NCBI GenBank assembly: GCA_013054445.1
Contig: JAAMPI010000884.1
Location: 1 to 23,721, forward strand
Source: Cudoniella acicularis
Lineage: Eukaryota > Ascomycota > Leotiomycetes > Helotiales > Helotiaceae
Reading direction: 5' to 3'
DNA length: 23,721 nucleotides
Shown here piece after piece: positions 1-10,663 of this stretch (its first letter is position 1; every line of letters begins with the position of its first letter). The notes beneath the pieces are model-generated. The model worked only from the letters and a program-made list of their open reading frames with translations. It searched no databases and had not been told where the DNA came from. The translations under genes and the position numbers were made by a program.

Positions 1-253
1 TCAGCTCAGCATCTTCAAAAAACAAAATCTCTTTTTTTTAGGCGTTATAGAATGGGGAAATACCATCGCGACCAACCCCTCTCTTGCTCGCCATAATCAG
101 CGTCGCATCTTCAGTGAAGCTATCCGCATACCGCTCATGGGCCTCTGAGGTCCCGGTATCTGATATTTGGTAGAATTCTTCGAAGAATGAGCGGATGCCG
201 TCGTCTACGGGAACCCCTGAGGGGTATTCGGATTTGTAGGTGTTTGTCGTCAT
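1..253 (-). CDS. SnoaL-like (NTF2-fold) protein, 5' part, cut by window edge
   Basis: The frame opens with ATG at 253 and reads a short N-terminus, then SFFEEFYQISD, AHERYADSFTEDATLIM and GVGRD. This pattern is typical of small fungal SnoaL-like proteins of the NTF2 fold, whose substrates are mostly unknown. Read straight through, the frame stops at 38. Removing a GT-AG segment at 63-31 turns GRDGI into GRDEIL, the usual continuation in this family, and the frame then runs off the left edge. That putative intron is only 33 bp, short even for fungi, so the junction is tentative. The alternative is a truncated 71-aa reading. The family assignment rests on remembered motifs. The gene is incomplete here, so full length and activity cannot be judged. 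Confidence 0.6.
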
Positions 254-688
254 AGTTCTTGATAATGAGGGTGAGGATCAGAGAGATGGATTTTGACAGG
301 GAAATGTAGAAGAGAGTTGAATTGAGGAAGGAGTTAGACGGTTTAATTTAAGAAGTGATGAAATCAGGTGAATGGAATAGCATAGCGGGGTAGTGGGGAA
401 TGCCGAGTCTCTTCCGATAGACCCGATATAACACATTTATTTCCAGTGCTGGGTTAGAAACGACGCTTCCAAGACTTGACATTGTTAATAGAAAGTGCTC
501 AATATGTCGAGAATTGGAAAGACCAAGTCAGAAACCGAATATTCTGTTCCCTTGACACCCAATTGTACAGATCAGCCATAAGGGTATCAAATACACGCTA
601 ATGAACATGTCCGCATCCATAATAAAGCTCTGATCGAAGTCCAAAACATCTAGAGCAAGTTTGGAAGACATTGCGTGTCTCTGTCCCT
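254..688. other. intergenic spacer
   Basis: This spacer lies between the start of the SnoaL-like gene and the 3' end of the PAP-like/MJ1316 gene. It holds the promoter of the former and the 3' flank of the latter. I see no coding pattern or RNA gene in it. Confidence 0.5.
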
Positions 689-2592
689 CTACTCAAAGAT
701 CTTGTCCAATCTCGTGCTCTTTTGCCACATGATTTGTCCATCTTCGCCGTCTTCACTTCCATATCTCTTAAAGTATTGCACCCTATGTTCAGGTATCCAC
801 TCTTCAGCTGTTGTGTCTAATTCCCAGTCCGCTGCGGATTTCTCTACAACCTTAATTTTAACTCGATCCTCATATCCAATAACGAACTCGTCGATGTTAT
901 AGCTAGTGTCGTATTTGAGTCGGCTGAGAATATCCGATGCAGGACGAAGACGTTTGAGTTTCTCACCCTCATGTGGAGCTGACGCCCTACTTTGTTTCGC
1001 CTGTTGACTGAGCAATTCTGCAACTTCTCCTCTCTCACCAGAATCTATTTCATCTCCTTGGAGGACTAGACGTGGCCATGTCTTGGTGCAGATCTTGAAT
1101 TCTGGTAGATCGTCAATCGTGACCCACATAAAACAATCGGCCGCAACTGTGCTTTTGTTCCTCAGAGCTTGAGACATCCAATTGTCTGCAATTTCTTGGA
1201 CTCGTCCCGTATTGATGGATTTGCTGCCGAGACGAGGCCGAAGACCAACAATGAAATTGCCCTCGTAGACGGCATCATTTGCTGTTGAATCTGAGAGGAT
1301 GAGTCGCTGTGGCCAAATGTGGGCGAAAGCTACACTTGATGCCTCAAGTCCTATGATTTATTAGTACAAGGATAGAAAAAGGTTTTGGAGTATGTAAGAT
1401 TTATGACAGCTGGAGAAACGTAATCTCTCAAATATTAATTGCGTCGTCTCATGTTACTCCGCTATGGAGTTCAACGAACGGACGACTTCGACTTTATGAA
1501 ATGTAGGAGCTGTAAACTTACGTTCTTTGAGCTTTGATAATCTTTGTTCAAGCATCAAAAGCCATTGAGCCCCTTTGAGCTGCGAGAAACCCGAATACAT
1601 AACGGCCACTCGAATTGTGTGGGGGTAATTCAACTTCTGACTGAAGGGAAGCTGGTTAAGCCACGCCAGGAAAGCTTCTGTGGATGCACCATCGAACCCG
1701 TGGTACTTCGCTTTTATCTCAAGATCCGCGAAAGTATCGATTTTGAGTGCCTCATTTTGGAAGAAGCGCTCGACAAGAGCAGACGAACTTTTTCCAGGCA
1801 GGGACGTATGGTATTCCTTGACGATTTTGAAAATCCTCGAATCGGGTAAACTCGGAGTAAGACCTCTTATTGCCGCCCATCTTTTGATGTAAAAATAAGC
1901 TGTCCTAATTGCTGGGAACGAATCCAAAAATCTTCGGAGCTCTGATCCAATTTTGACAGATCGAACAAAATCTCTTAAATTTCGCGGAATTTCATTCTCT
2001 GGATTTTCTAAGAAGGAATCTGAAATCTGGGAAAAGTCCTCATTTCTAATGATGGTCAACAAAGATCTCCAATTCCACAGAATATAACTTACTCTCGAAC
2101 TAGGGAAGTGCACTGGGTGTAGGTGAGTTCGAAGGGCTGGTCCTTGAACGACAAGATAAATTTTGGATCAGAAAATGTTTCCGCCTCGTAGACAACGATT
2201 TTCTCATCGTCTATCTCTTCCTGGTGCTTGACGACTTCCCAGAATACATCGACATAGTTCCTTGAGGAGAGATCGCCAATTACTCTCCCTTTCAAGGCTT
2301 CCTCTTTGAAAGTGTCCAACTCCAAATTGAGAGCATCGGTTGGCCAAAACGTGACGCAAGGTGAGGAGATGTCCCGCACTTTACTGGCGATTGGTTCTTC
2401 ATCATTTGGATGATCCTCGGAGACAGCGGGGGTAGTGAGATACTCCCTGAAAATTGTATGAAGCTCGTCAAACTTTTCGCTTGGGGTTGACGCGCTCGTA
2501 GGGGTTGACACTTGTGGAGAAGAAGGGATTAAATCCTGCGCAACTGGTCCCGTAGAATAAGAGTACGCTCCGTGCAATTGTCGAGGCGCCAT
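689..2592 (-). CDS. Poly(A)-polymerase-like protein with C-terminal MJ1316 (DUF504) RNA-end domain
   Basis: I model three exons, 2592-2093, 2045-1522 and 1350-689, coding for 561 aa. Both introns begin GTAAGT and end TAG, and the exon sum is in frame. The start is the ATG of MAPRQLHG in context CACCAATGG; upstream in-frame reading has only a TTG. Residues about 1-60 are Ser/Thr/Pro-rich. Residues about 80-340 resemble the nucleotidyltransferase and central domains of poly(A) polymerase, with IRTAYFYIKRWAAIRGL matching the conserved helix. Residues about 455-561 match the MJ1316 RNA cyclic-group end recognition domain (PF04457): RLRPASDILSRLKYD, FVIGYEDR, EEWIPEHRVQYFKR, TRLDKIF. That family is linked to RNA repair. 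The GS and DxD catalytic signature of the transferase is not visible and the third Asp position appears to be Glu (FELTYTQC), so polymerase activity may be lost. A role in RNA-end binding or processing is inferred. Confidence 0.8.
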
Positions 2593-3187
2593 TGGTGAAA
2601 GCAATTGTGGATTGGGTGCTGGAAATTTTATTCAGATGGGGAAGTCGCGTCTGAGCAGCGACCAATGTGCAGTACTGTAGATAGTTGTTGGGGTTGGTGG
2701 AAGTGAAAGCTTGCGAGGATGATGGAATTGGGAAGAAAATCAAGTCGTTATATTCGATACCCTCTGAGTCACTCACCGATGTCTTAAAAGAAAGTGCAGC
2801 TAGTTCAATGCGCCTACCTTTGGAATCGATCTGAGTGACTCAACAAACGTGGCGAAGCTAGGGCAACTGCTGGGCTTTCTTGGGGAGATTTTTGCTAGAC
2901 ATGAAAGGTCTCATGAACTGCGCTAAACCGCACAATGACATGAATCTTTCAGAAGAACCAATCGCTTATGCATCAAGCTGCTATTGTCCCGAAGCTTAGG
3001 AAGAGTCTGAAGATGAGCAGATTGAGGTTGACGGCCTGTCGCTATTTTTAGGCGGGGCAAGCTCGCTTAGCGCTGCATAATCAGCAACGCGACCCCTGAA
3101 TTAGTAGCTCGGCCAGGGGAGATACCAGTACCTTGTTAGAGGAAGAAACACTGAGTCGACATACGGTTCTCTGAGATACTAGTCTAC
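2593..3187. other. intergenic spacer, promoter side of PAP-like gene
   Basis: This region is upstream of the PAP-like/MJ1316 gene. An open frame on the minus strand at 2776-2468 starts at GTG and overlaps the real first exon in another frame, so I do not count it. Nothing else is recognisable. Confidence 0.4.
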
Positions 3188-3379
3188 TCATAAACTCCTA
3201 GGATGCTGTACAGTAGCAACCTCCTCCGTCCTAACAAAAACACTCTTCTCCCCCACCCCATCATTATTAGTACGAGTGACTAAACCAACCCTCTCATAAG
3301 CTTCTTCCACAGTCCCTGATTCCCTCAAAACCAAACAATCAACCACATTCCCATACTCCGCGGAAACCGTGCGCCCCAT
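3188..3379 (-). CDS. Small ORF resembling the C-terminal tail of a HET-domain protein
   Basis: A 63-codon ATG-initiated frame lies only 40 bp downstream of the MFS transporter stop on the same strand. It includes DCLVLRESG followed by AYERVGLVT. This layout, a hydrophobic strand with LVLR and then a YERVG motif, is common near the C-terminus of fungal heterokaryon-incompatibility (HET) proteins. No HET domain lies upstream, because the transporter occupies that space. It could be a relic of a lost HET gene, a spliced C-terminal exon of the transporter (I found no phase-compatible junction) or a chance ORF. I cannot decide from sequence alone. Confidence 0.25.
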   Translation of the reverse strand: MGRTVSAEYGNVVDCLVLRESGTVEEAYERVGLVTRTNNDGVGEKSVFVRTEEVATVQHPRSL

Positions 3380-3419
3380 CGCCTCTCTTCTAATCGTTTG
3401 TGTTTCACCTCTCTTCTTC

Positions 3420-5327
3420 CTAGTAACCGTCCTTGTCCACCCCGCTTTCTTGATAAACCCTCAGAGAATACCTTGCAAACTTACTCCTTGCTCGAATTCT
3501 TTTCCCATACTTCGTGAAAAGCCTTGGAACTAAGCAAAACACCGTCGCCAGCGCCGCAAGAATCGAAATCGCCACATTAGCGCCCAAAGCCTCGAACATC
3601 TTCACAGCAAACAATGGAAACGAAGCCGACATCGTGGAGCGCAGCAGTGCCACGGCTGCAAACCCACTAGCCGCATAGCTTAGATAGCTATCTGCCAGAT
3701 AACCCGCAAGAACACAGTCAAATTCATTCAAGGCGTAACCGACGAACGCGAGAGGGACGGTGGAAACTAGCCAATGTACACCGTGAACACGAGGGGGAAC
3801 CGTCCAAGCGAAGCACCAAAGTGCACCTGCTAGGACAGGGGCACCGATCGAGAACCCGATGAGCTTATCTTCGGGTGTTAGGGGAAGGCCTTGGCGGTGG
3901 TGTCTGGCCAAGGTGCGCATATCGAGGAGACGGGTGAGGATTCCGGCCGTTAAACCGATGGCGATGGCTAGAAATTGTAGAGAAGCCGTTTTCAGCGTGA
4001 AACCGAGGGATTCGTAGATGGGCGGGAGTGCTTCGGTGAAGAGGTAGATGAGGGCGAAGGCTGCAGCGCTCATGAGAGCGACCATAAAGACAATGGGCTC
4101 TGTGAAGAAGAGGTGGAGAGGACGGGTGAGGGCGAGGCGAGAAAAAGTGTGTAGATCAGGTGCATGGTCTGGATTCAAAGCTTGAAGATTGTCATCGCCC
4201 ATTTTTTTGCGCAGGCTTGCCACTTCGCGGACAAGGAGCAGTGAAGGACGAGATTCCCGAATTAGGAAGAGGAGGACAGTGAGCACACCGGTGACAACTG
4301 CGGCGACGTAGAACACCCATCTCCTGCGATGAATTGTGAGAAATAAAGCATACCCCATATCTAGGGAGGCAGGCTCACCATCCTAGCGCAGCAGTGATAT
4401 ACGTGCTCATAATAGGGCCAAGGACCAATCCAATATTCGAGACCATGGCCCAGAGGAAAACCAACCAAACACGCCCTTTCGAATTAAACATATCCTCAAT
4501 ACTGCCCACTACCACCGTGGTGGGAATGGCAGATAAGAACCCAGTGGAGAATCGACCGATCACAACGCCGGCGAGCGAAGGCACAACCGCGATAACCATA
4601 CAGAACACGCCGTATAGCGCTGTACTGATTATGTAGAGAATTTTCCGTCCAAAGGTCTCGGAGAATGGAGAAAATATAATACCGCCAAGTCCCTGCCCCA
4701 GCAGATAGCTATAAGCCAACCGCTATCAGTGAATGTTCTGAAAAGACAAGATAGCGTGAAAGTCGGTATACGCCTAGGTAGGTTGCAGATGGAAATACCA
4801 ACTCACACTGAAATAAACAAAAATATAGACATAGCTTTCGAAATTCCAAACTCATCTTGGGCTTTATTTGCCGCTGAACTCTGGAAGTGACCCAAACCCG
4901 TCAGCTTTCAACGACTTCTTATTTTCTTCCCTATTTTCAAGCATATTTATGTGAAAATAAAACTCACTCCTGCCGTACTAACTGCAGTCCTATTCAATAA
5001 GAAATCAATCAACGTGATATAGAGTCACTTCGGTGACAAAGCGCGCTCAAAAAAAAAAAAAAAACAAGATCGAGTTACATACGTGAAAAGATCTAAGAGA
5101 ATAATCAAGCTACTATCGTAGACTTTCCTCAAAACATGCCAATTGCGGGGATGCCGACGATTAGAAGACGACCAGCGGATGAATTGTCCATCTAGAGTAA
5201 ACTTCAGAGCGCACTCGTCGAGAATCGATTGTAAGCGGTCTTGTGCTTCTGTTGGTGCTGCACACAATAGCTCATTGCCGGCTGCGATGTTCATGATTGC
5301 CAGATGAAAGGTACGTGAAATTAGCAT
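3420..5327 (-). CDS. MFS transporter, DHA1 drug/polyamine antiporter type
   Basis: I model five exons: 5327-5083, 4989-4968, 4880-4809, 4722-4379 and 4323-3420, coding for 528 aa. The N-terminal cytoplasmic segment ends in RHPRNWHVLRKVYDSS, the usual lead into helix 1. The 22-nt second exon supplies TAVSTAG of helix 1, and exon 3 gives NKAQDEFGISKAMS. Exon 4 carries FSPFSETFGRK (motif A region) and exon 5 the remaining helices, with RESRPSLLLVREVASLRKK in the central loop. Twelve helices are expected for this plasma-membrane proton-coupled exporter family. The substrate cannot be inferred. ATG 5327 gives the longest product; ATG 5294 is an alternative start. The junction of exons 3 and 4 is the least certain (donor GTGTGA). 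Intron 1 contains an uninterrupted 16-nt T run on the coding strand. No partner gene suggests a pathway. Confidence 0.82.
5049..5064 (+). repeat. Poly-A homopolymer (16 nt)
   Basis: Sixteen consecutive A on the plus strand form a T run within the first intron of the MFS transporter gene. The length may be unreliable because homopolymers of this size are error-prone. Confidence 0.85.
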
Positions 5328-5790
5328 TCGGAGTGAAAGACGGGAATTGGGGAAATGGAGAGTCCAGAAGTGGATGCTGATTTGCGAGCGGGGTCGAAGT
5401 GTATGTACGCGTGCTTACGACTGTCTGAATGGTGGGGTACCACCACCTTCTTTTACGGTTGACGTGTTGTTGTTGGCTCGGCTTTATACTGGTGTTTGAC
5501 TGATTTGTTTACGTGAAATAGTAAGCTGTAAAAATATTTTAAACTCATGTAATTATACTCAGCAACATTGATTGAAATTAGGGGATTGCTACAGTGAGAC
5601 TGATTCTTAATGCAACCGAGACTGTGCAAACACTTCAAAATATTAAAAGATCAACAAATTTTTTTAAAGCAACTAGACTAGAACTAAAACATTAGATTTA
5701 AAGTATTTCTAACTTTACATTAGAAGTCATTTCGTTCGCCTTTTATTGCTGAAATGATGAAGTGAGATAGGCGGGTTTTCACGATGTCGC
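5328..5790. other. AT-rich spacer between transporter and sedolisin gene
   Basis: The right-hand part, from about 5480, is markedly AT-rich and continues into the abnormal 3' end of the sedolisin gene. I searched both strands for the missing sedolisin tail (a GWDPVTGLGTP-like sequence) and did not find it. The left part is the promoter side of the transporter. Confidence 0.4.
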
Positions 5791-7918
5791 CTAGTTCCAC
5801 AAGCCAATTTTCTGTGCGTGAAATAAATAAATAAATAAATAAATAATTTTTTTTAGAGAAATTGTAACAAATTTTTTCGTGTTTAAGAAAGTTTTCACAA
5901 CATAGGTCGTGAATAAAAAAATGAAAGTATAAAGTAGCGGAGAATAATATTGATTTCTGATATCATTCAGTCCCTTCCCCGTATTGGCAACCCCATACAA
6001 CCAAGGATTCAAAAACCCCAATCCCTTCTTCCCCTCCGCCAACCTCTCACTATTCAACAACTGAATCACGCTCGCGACCGTCGGCGTGCTTGCACTCGTG
6101 CCACTGACTCCTGATGCACTTCCTAATATCATCACTAGGAAATTCACACTTTGGCCGCTGATGTCTGGGTAAGCACGCCCTGAGGAATTGAAATATTGCG
6201 CTACGCCCGAGTGAGTTTTGTCGTTGGTGAGCCAAGAGGAAACCACAGCATCCTGATACGAAGGGCGGCCGAATACTTCAGAGAAGCCACCACCGCCATC
6301 AGACCACGCGCCTTCGGGACTCGTCCCCGTCGTACCTCCCACAGTTGTAACCCACGGACAACCCGCCGGAAACGAAGTAGTGAACTGCGCTTTTCCATTC
6401 ATGGTGCAAGTACTTCCTACACCACTATCCCCCGAAGCCACGAGGACGGAAACACCGCGAGCACCGAGTTGCGAGAATAAATTGCAGGTGCTGGTAGCGT
6501 AATCAAGCGGGACGGTAACCTCGTCGTCGCCGTAGGAAATGGAGACGGTATTTGGGAGCTGCGCATCGGGGAGCGCTAGCAGGTAGTTCAGGAACTCGAG
6601 GTAAGGTTCGTTGGTGTTTGTCCCTGAGCCGAGCCAGGGGGGGGGAGCCGCCTGTGCTATAGTACACGTTGGGGATGTTCTGCGTTATGGCTCGCGCGTA
6701 TTGAACGTCGAGGTTTGCTTCGATTATGTTGGATTGCGTGTCTGTGGATGGGCAGGTGCCGTTGTTGATCAGAGCGCAGGAATACGTCTGGTCTTTGTTG
6801 GAGAAGAAGGCGTATTTGTTCATGAACGTTGTCAAGTCCGCGGGGACGGGGTGTTGTTGGAGGAAGCCGCCGATGCCCATTCGTCCTAGGGTTTGGTTGG
6901 AGGGCGTGATGGAGGCGAAGTTGTAGAGGTTCGCGAGGCACGTGGGTGTTATGCTGCTGCCGCTGCAGCCTTTAACGGCGGAGGTGCCTTCGGTGGAAAG
7001 AGTTTCTTCGATGTGCGGTTGGAAGTCTTTGATCATGGAGCCCATGGTACGGAGGCCGAAGAAGGTTGTTGGTTGGACGGAGTCGACGTGCCCCTTTAGG
7101 ACGTTTGGGAGGCTGTACGAGAGGGTTCTCAACACGGTTTCTCCGGACCTGGAATTCGCTGTTTGATGTGAGAATCTAATTCCAAGATCTTACAATGTAG
7201 ACAAGCCAACCAAGCAAAATTTAACAGAGCAAACATGGTGAGGGGAAAAGAACTGCAAAATGCTCACCATATGACTGGTATTCCGTATTCAGGAGTTTTT
7301 CAATGTTCTTAACGCTAGTCTCGACAATAACTGAATCAGATCGAGGTGAGAAACTCGCATGCTCTTTCAACCCAGCGCTCTCAAGCCATTGGATGACAAG
7401 ATCTTTCGATTGTTGCTTGGGAGCAATCATGGCGTCAATGACATGTTGGGATAGATGATTGCCATACAATTCATGCCCTGGGGTCGCGATCTGAGAAATA
7501 TTAGCATCATTTGACGAAGAATAGAAATAGGACAAAATGAGGAATTCATGGGGTTTAAAGCTGCATAACGTGGAACTGCCTTGGGTAGTGCTAAGAACAG
7601 GAGATGAAAATGGACTGCAGTGCCGAATAACTCCTCAGTTCACTGGAAAGAAAAATTGGCAGATGGGATGGTGCTTACCTTCATGGCCAGATCGTGAAAC
7701 TTGTCCATATCCTGTTGCACCAGATGGATTCTCAACTTGATCGTCGCAACATCCTTATCGAGCTTCTGAGCATCGCTTCTGGCCCAACCAGCCGGAGGCG
7801 CCTCAATCTTCTCATAAACGCTACTCTTGAAGCTCGCATCTCTGCTTCCAAACTGTGGTACCGCAAGACTGGAAACAGATAGTGTCAGGACGACCAGAAC
7901 ACTCTTGAGAGAAACCAT
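5791..7918 (-). pseudogene. Secreted sedolisin-type tripeptidyl peptidase (S53), frameshifted and lacking the C-terminal calcium site
   Basis: Exons are 7918-7679, 7490-7268 and 7158 onward. The N-terminus is a signal peptide (MVSLKSVLVVLTLSVSSLA), followed by a Pro-kumamolisin prodomain with IATPGHELYGNHLS and the linker SGETVLRTLSYSLP. The catalytic domain shows the E-x3-D pair in IIEANLDVQY, the oxyanion Asp in ASGDSG and the nucleophile in SGTSAS. After STGGSPP a run of nine C (plus-strand G run at 6637-6645) moves the frame; eight would keep it open into WLGSGTNTNEPYLEF. After GLNDI the expected Gly-rich segment and DPVTGLGTP calcium-binding tail are replaced by an AT-rich, hydrophobic read-through ending at 5791. 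The family cleaves tripeptides from secreted proteins at acidic pH. The frameshift could be a sequencing error, but the missing tail is independent damage, so I call the gene broken. Confidence 0.8.
5821..5846 (+). repeat. (AAAT)n microsatellite, about 6.5 units
   Basis: This perfect tetranucleotide array lies inside the aberrant read-through region at the 3' end of the sedolisin gene, followed directly by a T run. Its position close to where family homology stops suggests a rearranged or slipped region. Confidence 0.9.
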
Positions 7919-9261
7919 GATGACAACCAGGAACCCGCGAATCGAAAAGAATTAGCCGGATGATTTTTTCTCGAAGGGGGAAGCATAGCTACTTATGAAT
8001 TGCGATCAAAATATTAGGTACTGTACCTGCTGGTCCCTGAGTACGGCCGATCCATTCACAGGGAAGCCCAGGGGTGAGCTTTCCCCTCAATGTCTTGGAG
8101 CTTCCATACGAGGGATCTAGTCCGGCTTGTCAGTGGCAGGCAAACATATTAAGTTTATCTATCTCGGATGGTTAATTGGACAATTGATGTTGGACCGTCG
8201 GCACTGGCCTGTGTTTTGGCGCTCGGCGCGAGATCTGCGATCGGCCTTGATTGCCGGCATGTCTCGAATAGGCAAGTGGCTAGAAGCGCATCAAAACCAA
8301 GGGTCCTTCCAAATTTGATCCGTTCCGAGTGGATCGTGTGATAGCTTTTTGATATGTACTGCATGTGTTGCACACGTGAATGACTCAGGTGTTTGTAGTT
8401 CATGAGATAAGAGCTGTATCGTTTGTCTTAGAAAGGATGGAGGGATGAGGGGAAAGCGGGTAATATGGATACGAAACACGGGGTAGAATGTTGGGTCTCG
8501 AAGACATGTGAAATAAACACTTTGAATAATAAAGGACACCCAAAATAAAACAAATACACTGGGCCTAATACTTGGTACTTTCGAGTACCTACATCTACGC
8601 GCTTCATTCTTCCGAGGCTGTTCTATGCTTAGCATTCATCCAAGAACTCCCCCCTTTTGCCTGAACGGCTTGCTAGGCATGCAAAGTAGATGTGAATTGC
8701 AAGACCACGGCAAGCGTTGAGGACAGTTTGGGTACCGGCACATTTTAGCATGTAACGTATTCCTGGAAGTTGTGGCCTGTGGCACACAACTTGTGTAGAA
8801 TCTTTTTCCAGACCTCTTGCAACAAACAATTTTTTCTCTGAACCACAGGTGCCGACTGGGCTCGCAACAGTAGCTTTAAAGTTTTTATCTCCAGCTTCAG
8901 GTTGTGTTTGGCATGAGGTCACGTCGGGCTTTGAGGTACTGGTAGAAGATAACATGCTGAATGTTGGAATTGCTTCAGATTGAATGATAGTAAAACAAGC
9001 GTAGCAAAAATGATACGTGAAAAGAAATGCGGCTAGGATCACGAGGAAATGGCGATGGCCTGTTCAGAGGAAGAACATACTGCAACTAGGGTATCGTACG
9101 AGAATTCATCTCGGGAAGTTCTTGCAACCATTCTGACAAATTGAGGCGACTGGCCAGAAAGCAAGTGCTGGTCTTGGAGGTAATAATACGCATAAAAAAA
9201 ACAGACAGCGCGGAGTAAGGCTGCTTACTGAGAGAACTGCTGAGGACTACTCTATGACTAA
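7919..9261. other. Gene-poor spacer
   Basis: The left part is the promoter side of the sedolisin gene. An open minus-strand frame at 9042-8629 encodes several Cys and begins with a hydrophobic stretch, but starts at GTG with an upstream stop, and the first internal Met comes after the hydrophobic segment. I could not assemble a spliced start for it. Other frames here have no coding character that I can recognise. Confidence 0.4.
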
Positions 9262-9831
9262 CTATATCATCCTTTGGACGTAGTGCTGGAAAAACAAGTA
9301 AAGAATAACACAATGTGAAGAGACTTTGTTATCCGTGGCAGGTGAAATCCGCAACATGCTTTTCAGTCGATTTCCAGAATTCAACTCAAACTGAACCTCC
9401 TTATATGGCAGACCCTCGAGTCACAAATACGCTCCTCTAGCATTACTCCAATTGACTTGAGGCCCTTGAAGGACGATGGCAGTGCCGATCTCTGTCGCGA
9501 GTTTTTCGGCCACCGGAAGGGTGCAATTTCCTGTTCCCAATGGCTTGAGCAAATACGAAAGATCTCCATTGTCTTTGTAGCTTGGTTCTCTTCGTCGGGT
9601 CTTTCACCTGCGAGTACGGCAATACTGCCGGTGTCGCGAAAGTTTGGATGCTTCTGCTCGAGAGCACCGAGGATTGCGAACCGCGGGTGGCATTGGTATG
9701 GTTATGTAACAATATATGTCTTGCCAAACGCTTGATCGAGCTTTCGGAGGGAGGTTAGAATCAATTTGTATCTCGAGATATTGGGGTCGCTCGTGACGTC
9801 TCATTCGAAGGACAGGCATCCTGGCGCACAT
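9262..9831 (-). pseudogene. Disrupted coding relic of unknown family
   Basis: Three minus-strand segments in different frames look coding and continue each other. The first contains RRHERPQYLEIQIDSN (about 9831-9705). The second contains FAILGALEQKHPNFRDTG and AVLAGERPDEENQATK (about 9701-9574). The third contains GDLSYLLKPLGTGNC, VAEKLATEIGTAI and QGPQVNWSNARGAYL (from 9573). The second and third are separated by a one-base shift at a short A run near 9574. An in-frame TGA at 9423-9421 follows ARGAYL, after which LEGLPYKEVQFELNSGN continues to a TAG at 9264. A Trp codon (TGG) at the TGA position would be the simplest ancestor. I do not recognise the protein. The conserved-looking composition argues for a decayed gene rather than chance. 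Confidence 0.4.
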
Positions 9832-10663
9832 GGCAAAATAGCTAGGAGGTGAATGTTAGCAGAGGAGCTGGTAATTGGGTACTCAATAACAAGAAATAGT
9901 AATACTTTGCGGACAACTTTAACATCAGAGCTCCAGTCTCCAGCGTTCACAGAAGATGGTCCGCACTTTGGTCAACGATCCATCGGCTTCATAGCCTATA
10001 CCGGCGGGTGCGGTGAACTTGCACATATCTAGGACCATAAACAGCAGATCCAGAGAACCAAGGCATCTTGATTGGGAAGGATGTTTGAGGTGTTGAGGAA
10101 ATAGTGAGAAAGGTATGGGCTGGACGGAGCTCCGGGCATCATTTTTCTGCCGGCTATCACCGCCCGCTGAGCATAACAGCAGCAAACAGCCCCCCAGATT
10201 TCCGATTTCCAATTCTTCCCCAAATAATAAATCTATAGTATTTTCACGATGGTCTCGTTCACTTGATATTTGGCCTTTGTTGGTTTCATTTTACTGAATA
10301 AGTATCTAGTAACGAATTGACGGCCAAGGAAGGTATCCGATTTACAGCAGCTGAGCACAAAACAAAATCCGACTCGAGCTGCGTCATGGCTGCTCTCTCC
10401 TTAGCCGCCGAATTATCTAGTCCAATCCACCAATTTTGGCTGATTCATTGGACTTGATAACCCTGCGGCGAATAAATAGCAGTACTGCACTCGTACAGAC
10501 ATTACAGATGCAAACCTCTAGGTATATTTTTGAAGCAAGGTCAATTTTCCAATCTTTCGAGCTTCAAACTGACAGTAATTACAGGAGATCCACAGCTTTA
10601 TCTATACCGCGATAACATCTCCGGGTATATTGCAATATCACAATACAGTCTACCGCTCCCAAT
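9832..10663. other. Spacer without recognisable gene
   Basis: A minus-strand frame at 10212-9925 is open but has no motif I can place, and its parts look unrelated. Nothing else stands out. The right end is the 3' flank of the membrane protein gene. Confidence 0.4.

Noticed and set aside
2468..2776. Minus-strand frame upstream of the PAP-like gene as an alternative first exon
   Set aside because: The start is GTG, it overlaps the true first exon out of frame, and no splice junction joins it to the gene.
8629..9042. Minus-strand 137-codon frame with several Cys and a hydrophobic beginning, a candidate small secreted effector
   Set aside because: It begins with GTG, an in-frame stop lies just upstream and the first ATG follows the hydrophobic part. 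I found no phase-compatible first exon.
9925..10212. Minus-strand frame with TAPAGIGYEADGSLTKVRTIF as a SnoaL-like fragment
   Set aside because: The resemblance is weak, the flanking sequence is not compatible and there are no conserved catalytic positions.
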